From: Planctomycetota bacterium
Lineage (GTDB): Bacteria > Planctomycetota > Uabimicrobiia > Uabimicrobiales > Uabimicrobiaceae
Assembly (NCBI GenBank): GCA_029260735.1
Contig: JAJDCR010000041.1
Coordinates: forward strand, 1-64,000
Direction: 5' to 3'
Length of the DNA: 64,000 nt
Both the position numbers and the translations under genes were made by a program. This document shows positions 1 through 8,397 of this stretch, one piece after another; the first letter of the stretch is position 1, and the number at the start of each line of letters is the position of its first letter. Below the pieces are notes generated by a model. It saw nothing but the letters and a program-made list of their open reading frames with translations, ran no database searches and was not told the origin of the DNA.

Positions 1-14
1 TAGAAAAAATAAGA

Positions 15-371
15 AGAAAAAACACGCATTTTCATATTTTTAAGATACAGTGAAAAGAGTGGCCTTAAAGTTGAAGAAAGAAAAGAATTTCACGCAAAGG
101 CGCAAAGACACAAAGGAGAAAAGAATCCAGGCAAAAGATAAATTCGGAGAATTTCATCAAGATCAAGAGAAAGATTTTTTACATCTTCCTTTGCTTTTCT
201 TTGCGCCTTTGCGTGAAATTCTTTATCTACTCAAAATCCACCGAGGAGGGGAAAAAAATACAAAGGCTACAGCTTAACTTAATGCTACTGGAGCCTGGCC
301 CAACTAAACCTTATAAAATATGGGCCTAGATTAAATGCATGTTTTTCAGATATCGTATAAGTAGTGCGTTA
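15..371. repeat. 350-base dyad repeat element, copy A
   Basis: This non-coding element matches, in inverted orientation, the stretch at 43311-43657; by eye the two agree at roughly 85-90% of positions over their full length. Inside each copy there is a second inverted repeat: AATTTCACGCAAAGGCGCAA near 90 is mirrored by its complement near 205-225, so a transcript would fold into a long hairpin. The ends carry ACACGCA and GTGCGTT, which look like short imperfect terminal repeats. A 75-codon open frame inside it is a by-product of the repeat. It resembles the widespread CACGCAAAGGCGCAAAG family of bacterial intergenic repeats; there is no transposase in it. Confidence 0.85.
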
Positions 372-1009
372 TAGACAAAGAAAGACCTCTTGAGCGAAAC
401 TCTCATTTAATGAAATTCTAAACTCGCAAACCAAAAGTAGACTTCTCCCTATCTCCTCTTCTTTGAATAAACCAACCCAATATATTATCTATGTGAGCAA
501 TATGTGACATAGTTATTCCACAACAAACTTGGATATAGTGCATTGTCAGTTTCTATATATAATAGTAGTATGAAAAAAAATATACCTTTCTCATACAATA
601 ACAAAAAAACCATCATCCGCCATATATATTTTCATATAAATACCTTATACCTTTTTCTTAATTTCTTAGTCAATCCCTCGGCAAAAGTTCTACCAATTTT
701 TTAGCATTTTTTTTGTACAATTATCGTTTAATCTTCTTGTAATTTGTAGAAATATTGTATAACGTATATTTTATATATAAAAAAACACATACATCGCTTA
801 TTGTCCATACAGAAACAATATTTACCTCAAAATCATATATTCATCAAAGACTTACGATTTTTATCTTAATATAGGTAGCTCAAAGAGAAGCTTATTATAA
901 CAGCGCTTTAACAAAAAAGTTGGTAGAATTACCAATGTTTTTATACTAGTTAATATATATATTCTATATATAGCAAAAAATATACATCCTTTATTATGAG
1001 AATAGAACA
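372..1009. other. AT-rich intergenic region
   Basis: About 640 bases with no credible gene. It is very AT-rich, with runs of alternating TA around 770-780 and 950-975. The only ordered signal is the TTGGTAGA half-site, present once as part of a perfect dyad at 920-935 and once inverted at 689-696. It probably holds the promoter of the AAA protein that follows. Confidence 0.5.
920..935. promoter_or_regulatory. Candidate operator dyad
   Basis: TTGGTA-GAAT-TACCAA is a perfect 6-base inverted repeat, 75 bases upstream of the AAA/winged-helix gene. The half-site TTGGTAGA recurs in inverted orientation at 689-696. Because the downstream protein has two helix-turn-helix domains, autoregulation is a reasonable guess, but nothing in the sequence proves binding. 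Confidence 0.3.
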
Positions 1010-2545
1010 ATGACATTTCTACAACAAAATATATGGCTAGAGTATGGATTTAAGGCGAATCCTTTTGATACGAATGCCTTGACCACACAAGTGGATTCAT
1101 TTCTGCCAATTTCTGAGGCAATCGTTGGTAGAAATATGGGGAATGAGGAGTCTCGGGTATTAACAAATATTCTCCGTGCTTCAGGAGGAGCGAGGATTAT
1201 GTGCGAGGGAGCAATTGGAGTCGGAAAAACTACCTTTGCAAACTATCACCGTTACCTTTGGGAAAATGAAGCCAAGGACAAATTATTTACTCCGATGAAC
1301 GAGATTCCCGTGCAGCATCACTGGACGACAAGAGAGTTTTTGCTTACGATTCTGTCTAATTTGATAAATAAAATACTAATATCACATGGGGAAAAAGTTA
1401 TCTCGAAAGATCGTTTGCTAAAGGAGATTCTTCTTCTAACACGAGTTTTCTTTAATAGCGATTACCAAGTGGAGTTGCAACTTTTTGGTCATGGTGCTGG
1501 TGTTAGCAAGTCGTCTCAAACCAATACTCCTTTTGTTCCTGAAACTCAACTACTTTTCTATATGCGAGAGTGTATTAAGAAAATTATAAACTTAGGCTAT
1601 GCAGGGGTTTTCTTACACTTTGACAACTTGGAATTACTCAACAAAGGGGATGTGAAGAAGACAAAGTTGCTTTTTGAGGATATCCGAGATTCTTTACAGA
1701 TTCCCAATGTCTACTACTTATTTGTGGCTCAAAGGGGGTTCTTTAGTGAAATCATTAGTCCTCTGGAAAGAGTAAGGAGTATCTTTTATGGAATGCCCAT
1801 TTATATTGCCCCTTTGACCAGGGAAGAAACTTTACAGGCGATAGAAAAGAGATATCAATTGTTAGCAATTCATCCTAAACGTTATATAAAGCCTGTAGAA
1901 GATGAGTTCATTGCTTATCTCTATGAGTTGTATGCCGGAAAAATACGTTTTATTATGGATGCCCTATCCCATTTGGTATGCTATTACCATACAGGAATAG
2001 CCCAAACCCTGGGACAAAAGCATGCCCACAACTTATTATACAAGCTGGCAAAACAAAGAGCAGAATATCTTCTATCAAAAAAAGAGCTAGAAATTCTGGA
2101 GTATGCTAACGAACGTGGTGAATTTAGCCAAAAAATGATCGCAGAGCATTTTTGCATGAAACGACCTAATGTTGTTAGCTACTTAAACCATTTAGTGGAA
2201 TCTAACTGTATCTACCGTATCCATGATTCAGAAGGGAATATACTTTATTCCGTGAATGAATTTTTCAAAATCTTAAAGAATGCGGGAGATATTAACCTTT
2301 CTCTAACCAAGCCTATTAATAGGAAAAAGGAAACTCAGTTTAAGCGATCTAGCTACAATGCTAGACAAGAGAAAATGCTAGAATTCATTGAAAAGGAAAT
2401 GTCTATAACAAGTAAAAACTATGCAAGAATAGCCCAAGTTTCCCAAAATACGGCTCGCTCTGATCTTAAGCTATTTCAAACGGAAGGCGTTGTAAAAAAA
2501 TTAGGGAGTACAAGAAATACAGAATATCACTATGCTCGGAAGTAG
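1010..2545 (+). CDS. AAA ATPase with tandem C-terminal winged helices (Orc1/Cdc6-like architecture)
   Basis: A 511-residue P-loop ATPase. Walker A is EGAIGVGKTT (about residues 66-75) and Walker B is GVFLHFDNLE (about 199-208), followed by a sensor-like VAQRG segment. The C-terminal third has two helix-turn-helix stretches, one near residues 357-407 (KKELEILEYA onward) and one near 460-505 (SITSKNYARIAQVSQNTARS). An AAA core followed by winged helices is the layout of Orc1/Cdc6-type and STAND-like DNA-binding ATPases, but I cannot assign a named family. The start ATG has no strong ribosome site. It stands alone, between an AT-rich region and an integrase remnant, so a mobile-element origin is possible. 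Confidence 0.75.
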   Translation: MTFLQQNIWLEYGFKANPFDTNALTTQVDSFLPISEAIVGRNMGNEESRVLTNILRASGGARIMCEGAIGVGKTTFANYHRYLWENEAKDKLFTPMNEIPVQHHWTTREFLLTILSNLINKILISHGEKVISKDRLLKEILLLTRVFFNSDYQVELQLFGHGAGVSKSSQTNTPFVPETQLLFYMRECIKKIINLGYAGVFLHFDNLELLNKGDVKKTKLLFEDIRDSLQIPNVYYLFVAQRGFFSEIISPLERVRSIFYGMPIYIAPLTREETLQAIEKRYQLLAIHPKRYIKPVEDEFIAYLYELYAGKIRFIMDALSHLVCYYHTGIAQTLGQKHAHNLLYKLAKQRAEYLLSKKELEILEYANERGEFSQKMIAEHFCMKRPNVVSYLNHLVESNCIYRIHDSEGNILYSVNEFFKILKNAGDINLSLTKPINRKKETQFKRSSYNARQEKMLEFIEKEMSITSKNYARIAQVSQNTARSDLKLFQTEGVVKKLGSTRNTEYHYARK

Positions 2546-2664
2546 ATTAACTAAGCAAGTACTTTTGTCAAAAGGGAAATGAGATGAATGAACTTTTTTT
2601 CCCACACCTTCTAAATACATTATCCAATAACTTTTGATAATCGACTTATGAGTAAAACCGAATT

Positions 2665-2793
2665 TCATATCGAAAAAATGGCCTTTCTTAATTTTGCCCA
2701 GTACTTCTCTGTAAGTCCTCGTTTTCGATACATCTCTCCTCCGACTCGAAAATCGGCAACCCATCCTTTTTGTTTTTTATCATACCATGGCAT
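2665..2793 (-). pseudogene. Remnant of a tyrosine-recombinase N-terminus
   Basis: A 42-codon frame starts at an ATG with an AAGGA site 8 bases upstream and reads MPWYDKKQKGWVADFRVGGE then MYRKRGLTEKYW before a stop. The pattern (aromatic/basic start, W-VADFR-VGG, then -YRKRG-) is typical of the SAM-like arm-binding segment at the start of phage-type integrases. Everything after about 40 residues is missing, and no catalytic domain lies nearby. The rest of the 429-base gap (2546-2974) holds nothing I can recognise. Treat as a probable leftover of an integrated element; chance resemblance is possible with so short a match. Confidence 0.35.
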
Positions 2794-2974
2794 ATCATAA
2801 TTCCTTTTCCAGCATAAAACCCAGTGGACAATATGTGGAAATTATATAATAAGCCATGGTAAATGTGTCATAAAACACCTTTTATGTACAGCATTCCAAG
2901 CAAACAAAATTACATGTAAGATATTAATAGAAAAGGCTTAGCGTGAAAACTGGGCACCGTACAAAACTAAAGTA

Positions 2975-3988
2975 CTATGGTCCACGATCCCATTTCACCT
3001 TAGCAAAAACCTGCACAGCGTCTTTATTGTGCTCTCCGAGTTTCCCCAAGTTTAAGGTGTCTTCCTTGAATTCTCCCCAGCTCTTTAGTAGGGATGGTAG
3101 GGGAGTTCCTGGTTTGACGGGATATTCGTAGTTGGTTTTGGCGAAAAACTCTTGGGCGGTGGCAGAGGTCAGAAATTCGATGAGTTTGATCGCGTTGGCT
3201 TTGTTTTTGGAGTGCTTGGTTACTCCGGCTCCGCTGACGTTGATGTGGGTTCCTCTGTCTTTTTGGTTGGGGAAGAAGATGGCTACTTTTTGGCTGACTT
3301 CGCGTTCTATGGGGTTGGAGGAATTGACCATTTTTCCGATGTAGTAGGTGTTTACTATGGCGATGTCTCCGAGTCCGGCGGCGACGGCTTTGACTTGGTC
3401 GCGGTCATTTCCTTTGGGGGCTCTGGCCATGTGTTGGCGAATGCTGTTGGCCCAGGTGGTGGCTGCGGGGATGCCATGGTGAGCTATTTTGGAGGCTAGG
3501 AGGGATTGGTTGTAGATGTTAGAGGATGAGCGGATGAGGATTTTTCCTTGGTATTTTTTTTGGAGGAGGTCTTCGTAGGTGGAGAGATGAGCGGGATTTA
3601 CTCTTTCTTTGTGGTAGACGATGACTCGGGCTCTTTTGCTCAGTCCGTGCCAATAGCCCTCGGAATCGGAGAGATGAGTGGGGATATTTTCTTGGAGGGT
3701 TTTTGATTGGACGGGTTGGAGTAGATCCATTGATTTGGCTCGGTGTAAACGTCCTGCGTCTACTGTAATGAGAATGTCGGCGGCGGTATTCTCTCCTTCT
3801 CGCTGGAGTCTTGTAATTAAGAGATCGGCTTTTCCTTCGATGGATTTTACTTCGATTCCAGTTTCTTTGGTGAACATTCGGAAGAGTTCTTTATCGGTAT
3901 CATAGTGGCGTGAGGTATAGACGACTACTTCGTTAGCAAAAGATAGGGTGGAAAAAAAGAGTAAGGTGAGGCAAATTAGCTTGGACAT
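2975..3988 (-). CDS. Periplasmic Fe(III)-binding protein of an ABC transporter (FutA/IdiA/FbpA-like)
   Basis: A 337-residue solute-binding protein. The start is taken at the ATG preceded by AGGAGAACCTG, which gives a normal signal peptide (MSKLICLTLLFFSTLSFA); a longer frame to 4066 would put 26 unlikely residues in front. The mature protein begins VVVYTSRHYDTD, as in ferric-iron-binding proteins, and has the paired tyrosines NTYYIG that bind iron in this family. It should capture Fe(III) in the periplasm for an FbpBC-type permease, but no permease or ATPase gene is next to it. Its coding strand is richer in C than most neighbours and overall GC seems higher, which may mean separate acquisition. 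Confidence 0.88.
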   Translation of the reverse strand: MSKLICLTLLFFSTLSFANEVVVYTSRHYDTDKELFRMFTKETGIEVKSIEGKADLLITRLQREGENTAADILITVDAGRLHRAKSMDLLQPVQSKTLQENIPTHLSDSEGYWHGLSKRARVIVYHKERVNPAHLSTYEDLLQKKYQGKILIRSSSNIYNQSLLASKIAHHGIPAATTWANSIRQHMARAPKGNDRDQVKAVAAGLGDIAIVNTYYIGKMVNSSNPIEREVSQKVAIFFPNQKDRGTHINVSGAGVTKHSKNKANAIKLIEFLTSATAQEFFAKTNYEYPVKPGTPLPSLLKSWGEFKEDTLNLGKLGEHNKDAVQVFAKVKWDRGP

Positions 3989-4002
3989 CAGGTTCTCCTT
4001 TT

Positions 4003-4034
4003 TAGATGGTTGAGTTTGTAGATGGTTGAGTTTG
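4003..4034. repeat. 16-base perfect tandem duplication in a 5' leader
   Basis: The unit TAGATGGTTGAGTTTG occurs twice head to tail, 15-46 bases upstream of the iron-binding protein start and just outside its ribosome site. It may be a slippage product or a doubled operator half. Confidence 0.6.
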
Positions 4035-4164
4035 TCTTTCTCAAAATAAACGAAAAATAAGAGCAAGAGTCAATCTTTAAACGGAAAAGGTTTCTTGAAT
4101 TAGGGAGAAAACGTTTTTCAAATAGTTAGGTATCTAGAAATTTTCTAGATTTTCAAAGACTTCT

Positions 4165-4193
4165 TTGCTAGACTTTATAATGGTAATTATAAT
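4165..4193 (+). promoter_or_regulatory. Candidate sigma-70 promoter
   Basis: TTGCTA, a 17-base spacer and a perfect TATAAT, about 125 bases upstream of the PEP-CTERM gene at 4319. A second TATAAT overlaps at 4176-4181 without a good -35 box. Confidence 0.4.
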
Positions 4194-4318
4194 TTAGAAT
4201 TGTACCTAATTCTGGTAGAAATTTAAGTGAGAAAGCAAGTTTTTTTTCCCTAGCTTTTTCTCTGAAGTGTTGCCAAGATTGCTTTTCACTCTTCTCATAG
4301 AAACTAAAGGATACTGAA

Positions 4319-5053
4319 ATGTTCCATTATTCTATTTTTTGGCTAAGTTTACTTCTCTTTGCTCTGCCTTTGTCAGCAGAGACTCTTTTTTTGATGGACT
4401 TTGAAAGTGATGCCATTAACCCTGTGGATTCTTTGGGGGGAGAGTGGACAAACAATAGCACTTATGTCAAACATTCTGAGTCAAGCGGAGTTTTCCCTCA
4501 TATTTTTGGGTTTGGTGGCTCTCAAGGAAATGTCGCTCGGGCTATTTCTTCGACAGGAGGCAGTGGACGCTCAGAGTGGTTCCGAGGCGGATTAACAAGT
4601 GTATTTTCGTCGCACACACAGTTTGTCTTAGAGGCGGATATTCTCTATAATTCGAGTGGAAATTTCATTCAGACTGTCCAACACGATGGACGAGTTTTTG
4701 GTTTTGGAGCACAAATTATTGTGACGGCAAATGAGGAAATTGTCATCCGAGAAAATCAGAGTAGCTCCAACTTTACCTTTACAGGCGTTAACTTAAGTAA
4801 AGGAGTTTTCCACCAAGCTCGATTTGAGTATGATGGCCTAGATGCTACTGTATTTATTGATGGTATTTCTCTGGGAACATTTACCCAACAAGCTCTTCCT
4901 GATCTTTTTATTTCAGGAAATTCTCCTGACCGTGCTCCTGGTGACTACATGATCGACAATGTTCGTATTTTCACAGAAACCATACCTGAACCCAGTAGCT
5001 TGATTCTGTCTTCTCTAGCATTGGTATTACTCTTTCTCAGAAAAAAAATCTAA
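4319..5053 (+). CDS. Secreted PEP-CTERM protein
   Basis: 244 residues: a signal peptide (LSLLLFALPLSA), a beta-rich domain of about 190 residues resembling concanavalin/LamG folds (DFESDAINPVDSLGG near the start, MIDNVRIF near the end), then a PEP-CTERM tail: PEPSS, a hydrophobic stretch and RKK. Such tails are recognised by exosortase/EpsH-type enzymes that trim and anchor the protein during export, usually with exopolysaccharide. No exosortase lies in this window. Ligand and exact role are not visible. Confidence 0.85.
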   Translation: MFHYSIFWLSLLLFALPLSAETLFLMDFESDAINPVDSLGGEWTNNSTYVKHSESSGVFPHIFGFGGSQGNVARAISSTGGSGRSEWFRGGLTSVFSSHTQFVLEADILYNSSGNFIQTVQHDGRVFGFGAQIIVTANEEIVIRENQSSSNFTFTGVNLSKGVFHQARFEYDGLDATVFIDGISLGTFTQQALPDLFISGNSPDRAPGDYMIDNVRIFTETIPEPSSLILSSLALVLLFLRKKI

Positions 5054-5129
5054 TATTCAAATTGTCTACAGTATTCCAATCAATGACCCTACGATAGATT
5101 TTTAATCCATCTCAACAGACCAGGCTACT

Positions 5130-5852
5130 ATGAGTGATACAGACAACTCCCACTTTGACCGCCCCAAACGAGTTTTAGCAATATTGGGCATGCACCGTTC
5201 AGGAACTAGTTGCTTAACAGGTTCTTTGCAAAAAGCAGGTCTATTCTTAGGCAAGCACCAGACTCAAAATAAACACAACCAACGGGGCAATCGAGAAAAT
5301 CAAGAAGTGCTGAAACTTCACAAAGCTTTATTAAACTATAATGATGGAAAGTGGCACCAGCCCCCAAAAGTCTCGGAGTGGTCAAAGGAACATATCCTTA
5401 GAGCCAAAGAAATACTTAAAGAATATAGTAATGCTGGCATTTGGGGCTTTAAAGACCCTAGATCTTTGTTTTTTATAGAAGGCTGGCAAAATTTAATTCC
5501 TGACATAGAATTTATAGGAATCTATCGCCACCCTCTTGCAGTGGCAAAGTCACTATACGAACGAAATGAATTTTCTAAAGAGCTCGCTTTTAATCTATGG
5601 CATTATCACAATTCCATTCTAATAAAGTTACACCAACAAAATCCATTCCCTATTCTTTCTTTTGACAACAATGAAGATGAATTTCACGAAAGCTTATCTG
5701 CCCTCCAGGATTGTTTAGGTTTAGGCTCCGTACCTATTAAAGAAGATCGTTTTTTCACATCCTCGCTGCGCACTAAAAATCAATTCAAAGGCCAGAAACT
5801 TCCCAAAAAAATTCATGAGCTTTACCAACAACTTCGAGATATTCAGTTTTAA
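5130..5852 (+). CDS. Sulfotransferase family protein
   Basis: A 240-residue cytosolic PAPS-dependent sulfotransferase-like protein. The 5'-phosphosulfate loop is LGMHRSGTS (about residues 19-27) and the 3'-phosphate segment is YRHPLAVAKSL in the middle, with GFKDPRS between them as in bacterial members. Acceptor is unknown; such genes often decorate polysaccharides. It follows a PEP-CTERM gene by 77 bases on the same strand, which would fit a surface-polymer setting but is not proof. Confidence 0.8.
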   Translation: MSDTDNSHFDRPKRVLAILGMHRSGTSCLTGSLQKAGLFLGKHQTQNKHNQRGNRENQEVLKLHKALLNYNDGKWHQPPKVSEWSKEHILRAKEILKEYSNAGIWGFKDPRSLFFIEGWQNLIPDIEFIGIYRHPLAVAKSLYERNEFSKELAFNLWHYHNSILIKLHQQNPFPILSFDNNEDEFHESLSALQDCLGLGSVPIKEDRFFTSSLRTKNQFKGQKLPKKIHELYQQLRDIQF

Positions 5853-5907
5853 GTGGTGAATAGATCAGCAGTACTTCTCTAGTTTTCTACACTGCCCCAT
5901 CATCTCG

Positions 5908-5936
5908 TTGACAACTATTGATTCTCTTGATAAGAT
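5908..5936 (+). promoter_or_regulatory. Candidate sigma-70 promoter
   Basis: TTGACA, 17-base spacer, TAAGAT; about 70 bases upstream of the DUF4438 gene and well placed to drive it together with the chorismate mutase. Confidence 0.45.
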
Positions 5937-6007
5937 AGGAACCTTTTCTTAGGTAAGTTACCAAAAGTTTTTGATAACTCACTTCCCTAAAACATCAAGG
6001 AAATAAT

Positions 6008-6865
6008 ATGCTAAAAACCAACTCAGAAAAATTAGTCCAAATGTCCGTTTCAGGGAAAGCTCACCACCCCGAAGTTGGCTATCCTTATAAAATAGACCGA
6101 GAGGGAAAAGCTCACGTTCTTCCCGCAACAGGTGGAATAGTCTATAATGTTCAAATTGGCGATTCTGCAATGGGCTGGGAATCGGATCATACTGAGCCAG
6201 GGGTTACTATTAAAAATGAAAATCCTCCTGCCAATATGGCACTCAATATTTATTCATGCATCGGTAATTCTGCCAAAGTAATCAGCGGAGAAGCTAAAGG
6301 AGCTAAGGGCTACGTGACAGGAACTCACGGAGGAGTTGAGCATGTTATGGTCTATTTAAAGCCTGATGATTTAGACTTGCTTGCTTTGGGAGATCAAATT
6401 CAGATTAAATCTTTTGGAATAGGTTTGAAACTTTTAGATTATCCTAAGATTTCGGTCTTCAATATCGACCCCGCTCTTTTACAGAAACTGGGGATTCAGG
6501 AAAAAAACAACAAACTTCATGTTCCTGTAACAAGCGTAGTTCCTGCTCACTTAATGGGATCAGGAGTAGGTGCTCCTACTGTCGCTCGGGGAGACTATGA
6601 TATCATGACGACCGACCAAGAGGAAATTAAGCGCAATAATTTAGACAAAATGAAAATGGGAGACTTAGTCCTTTTGCAAGATTGTGATAATCGCTATGGA
6701 CGAGCATACCAAAAGGGAGCTGTTAGTATCGGCGTTGTCATTCATGGAGACTCGATTAAGATGGGCCATGGTCCTGGGGTAGCAACCATTCTGACTTCTA
6801 TAAGCGGAGACATCGAGGGGGTAATGGACCCTAATGCTAATATTGCTGCTCACTTAGTTGACTAG
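6008..6865 (+). CDS. DUF4438 domain-containing protein
   Basis: 285 residues matching the DUF4438 family from end to end: VSGKAHHPEVGYPYKIDREG at the start, EPGVTIKN, THGGVEHVMVYL in the middle, and GHGPGVATILTS near the end. Structures of the family exist but no reaction is established. A conserved histidine-rich THGG-EH segment may bind metal. AAGGAA lies 5 bases before the start. It is followed after 13 bases by chorismate mutase, so the two probably share a transcript. Confidence 0.85.
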   Translation: MLKTNSEKLVQMSVSGKAHHPEVGYPYKIDREGKAHVLPATGGIVYNVQIGDSAMGWESDHTEPGVTIKNENPPANMALNIYSCIGNSAKVISGEAKGAKGYVTGTHGGVEHVMVYLKPDDLDLLALGDQIQIKSFGIGLKLLDYPKISVFNIDPALLQKLGIQEKNNKLHVPVTSVVPAHLMGSGVGAPTVARGDYDIMTTDQEEIKRNNLDKMKMGDLVLLQDCDNRYGRAYQKGAVSIGVVIHGDSIKMGHGPGVATILTSISGDIEGVMDPNANIAAHLVD

Positions 6866-6878
6866 CAGGAGATCAAAA

Positions 6879-7154
6879 ATGTCCCAAAAATCTTTAGCTC
6901 AATGGCGTGACAAGATAAACAAAATCGATAGTGAAATTCTCGATTTACTCCATGAAAGAGCTCTCTGTAGCCAAAAAATAGGGGAAATCAAAAGTCAAAA
7001 CCAGCAAGAAGTGTATTGCCCTGCACGGGAAGGCCAAGTAATTTCTCGTATGCTAGAGCAAAACAAAACCCTTCGCCCTGAAACCGTGCAGAAACTGTAT
7101 GCTTTGATTATGGAGGAATCTCGCCATTTACAGAAGCGCCTTAAGAAAACCTAA
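6879..7154 (+). CDS. Chorismate mutase, AroQ class
   Basis: A 91-residue stand-alone enzyme that converts chorismate to prephenate for phenylalanine and tyrosine synthesis. The start at 6879 follows AGGAG; an earlier in-frame start overlaps the previous gene. The all-helical AroQ pattern is complete: Arg in QWRDK, Arg in HERAL, Lys in GEIKS and the Arg-Glu pair in PAREGQ match the active-site residues of the E. coli P-protein mutase domain. No dehydratase or dehydrogenase domain is attached. Its 3' end overlaps the convergent hydrolase gene by 4 bases. Confidence 0.88.
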   Translation: MSQKSLAQWRDKINKIDSEILDLLHERALCSQKIGEIKSQNQQEVYCPAREGQVISRMLEQNKTLRPETVQKLYALIMEESRHLQKRLKKT

Positions 7155-8260
7155 AGTCGCTTCTTATACCATTTCTCGATTACCTCCTGTGCTTTTTTAC
7201 CTTGCGGAGTGTAGTCTTTGTTGTAGGGGAATTGAGTGTCTTTTTTGGGATAGGGTTTTGTATACCAGACCCACCAAAAAAATCCTTTGAACCAGGGACG
7301 ATGAGAAAATACCTCAAAGGCAGCTTCGTAGGCTCGGGCTTGAAGTTCTTCATTTTCAGAATAGCTCTGCATCCCTTCCCAAGGACGATAGGTACACTTA
7401 TCAACGCTACAGTAGCCTATTTCCGTAAAAATAACTGGCTTTTCGATTTTCTTCTGCCAAGTTTCCAGCGCTTCGACAATGTTTTTAGGCCAATTCCAGC
7501 TTTTTTCCCAAGCTTCCTTAATTTCAGCTAGACTGGGATTAGTATTTTCGGAAGCAACCAGATCAAAGTAAACTCCCAGTCCTGCATAATCGAGTAAATC
7601 CCAAAAAGCAATTTTTTCGTATTCCCAATAAAAGTCAGCTGAAAAAGTCAATTTACCCGAGTAGTGATGGCGAATTTTTTTGATCAAACCTCTCCATTTT
7701 TTGGTGTAGTCTTGGGTAGGGTTTTCTTTTGGGTTACTTGTCATAGAAATTAATTCCGTTCCCCAGCACAACAACTCGACCTTTTCCTCTTGAGCAATTT
7801 TGGCATAGTGCAGAGCAAAGGTAGCATATTGCTGAAACCATTTTTCTGGATCAGCCGGTTCAATTTCTCCTGCCCAAACAGGATTCCAGTGAGGAGAAGC
7901 TCCTTTTTTGGGACGCTTTACATTGAGATGCATTTTGAGCATCACTTTCATTTTTCGCTGATGGATTTCTCGAATAGCGTGTCGAATATCTGTATCTGTC
8001 GGAGTCCATTTTTTATCTCCATCTTTTGTTGTGCTATCGGCAAAAACGAGATTGCTTTGAGGATCATTCATATACCAAGTCACGACCAACCCAACATAAT
8101 TCGTCTCTGTTTTAGCTAAATTATTCAAAGAAATATTCGCATCCGAAGTTTGGTAATGGCCTTCTTCCCAAGAACCATAGCAAACTCCTTTCATATCCAA
8201 ATCGGCTTGTAAAAAAGCCGTCCCAAAAAGAAAAACCAATAAGGTCACGACTATTTTCAT
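7151..8260 (-). CDS. Secreted glycoside hydrolase, GH113-like TIM barrel
   Basis: 369 residues with a signal peptide (VTLLVFLFGTAFLQA). The mature part reads GVCYGSWEEG, then VMLKMHLNV, CWGTELISM and VIFTEIGYCS, the order of strands found in GH113/beta-mannanase-like barrels. The Glu in WGTE should be the acid/base and the Glu in FTEIG the nucleophile. Tryptophans (WFKGFFWWVWYTKP) near the end would line the sugar site. Beta-mannanase is the best guess for activity, but the family includes other specificities. Confidence 0.8.
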   Translation of the reverse strand: MKIVVTLLVFLFGTAFLQADLDMKGVCYGSWEEGHYQTSDANISLNNLAKTETNYVGLVVTWYMNDPQSNLVFADSTTKDGDKKWTPTDTDIRHAIREIHQRKMKVMLKMHLNVKRPKKGASPHWNPVWAGEIEPADPEKWFQQYATFALHYAKIAQEEKVELLCWGTELISMTSNPKENPTQDYTKKWRGLIKKIRHHYSGKLTFSADFYWEYEKIAFWDLLDYAGLGVYFDLVASENTNPSLAEIKEAWEKSWNWPKNIVEALETWQKKIEKPVIFTEIGYCSVDKCTYRPWEGMQSYSENEELQARAYEAAFEVFSHRPWFKGFFWWVWYTKPYPKKDTQFPYNKDYTPQGKKAQEVIEKWYKKRL

Positions 8261-8296
8261 TTTTGTTTCTCCTAGGTTTCCAAACCAAGTTTACTT

Positions 8297-8325
8297 TTGA
8301 ATCTATACTCTCTTTTTGCTATAAT
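8297..8325 (+). promoter_or_regulatory. Candidate sigma-70 promoter of the subtilase
   Basis: TTGAAT, a 17-base spacer and TATAAT, about 72 bases ahead of the S8 peptidase start. Confidence 0.5.
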
Positions 8326-8397
8326 TATTATCTTAGTATAACCTCAAGGGGAGGTTAAAAGATTTTTTTTCTAAGTCCAATGATTTAGGATATTTTT

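Noticed and set aside
50-277. 75-codon open frame in the first repeat element
   Set aside because: It is encoded by the dyad repeat, its inverted copy at 43412-43597 has a different broken frame, and the peptide has no protein-like features.
2501-2764. 87-codon minus-strand frame after the AAA gene
   Set aside because: It overlaps the AAA gene and is in the wrong frame for the integrase-like stretch at 2665-2793, which explains its first part.
3132-3905. Several plus-strand frames across the iron-binding protein gene
   Set aside because: They are shadows of a well-supported gene on the other strand.
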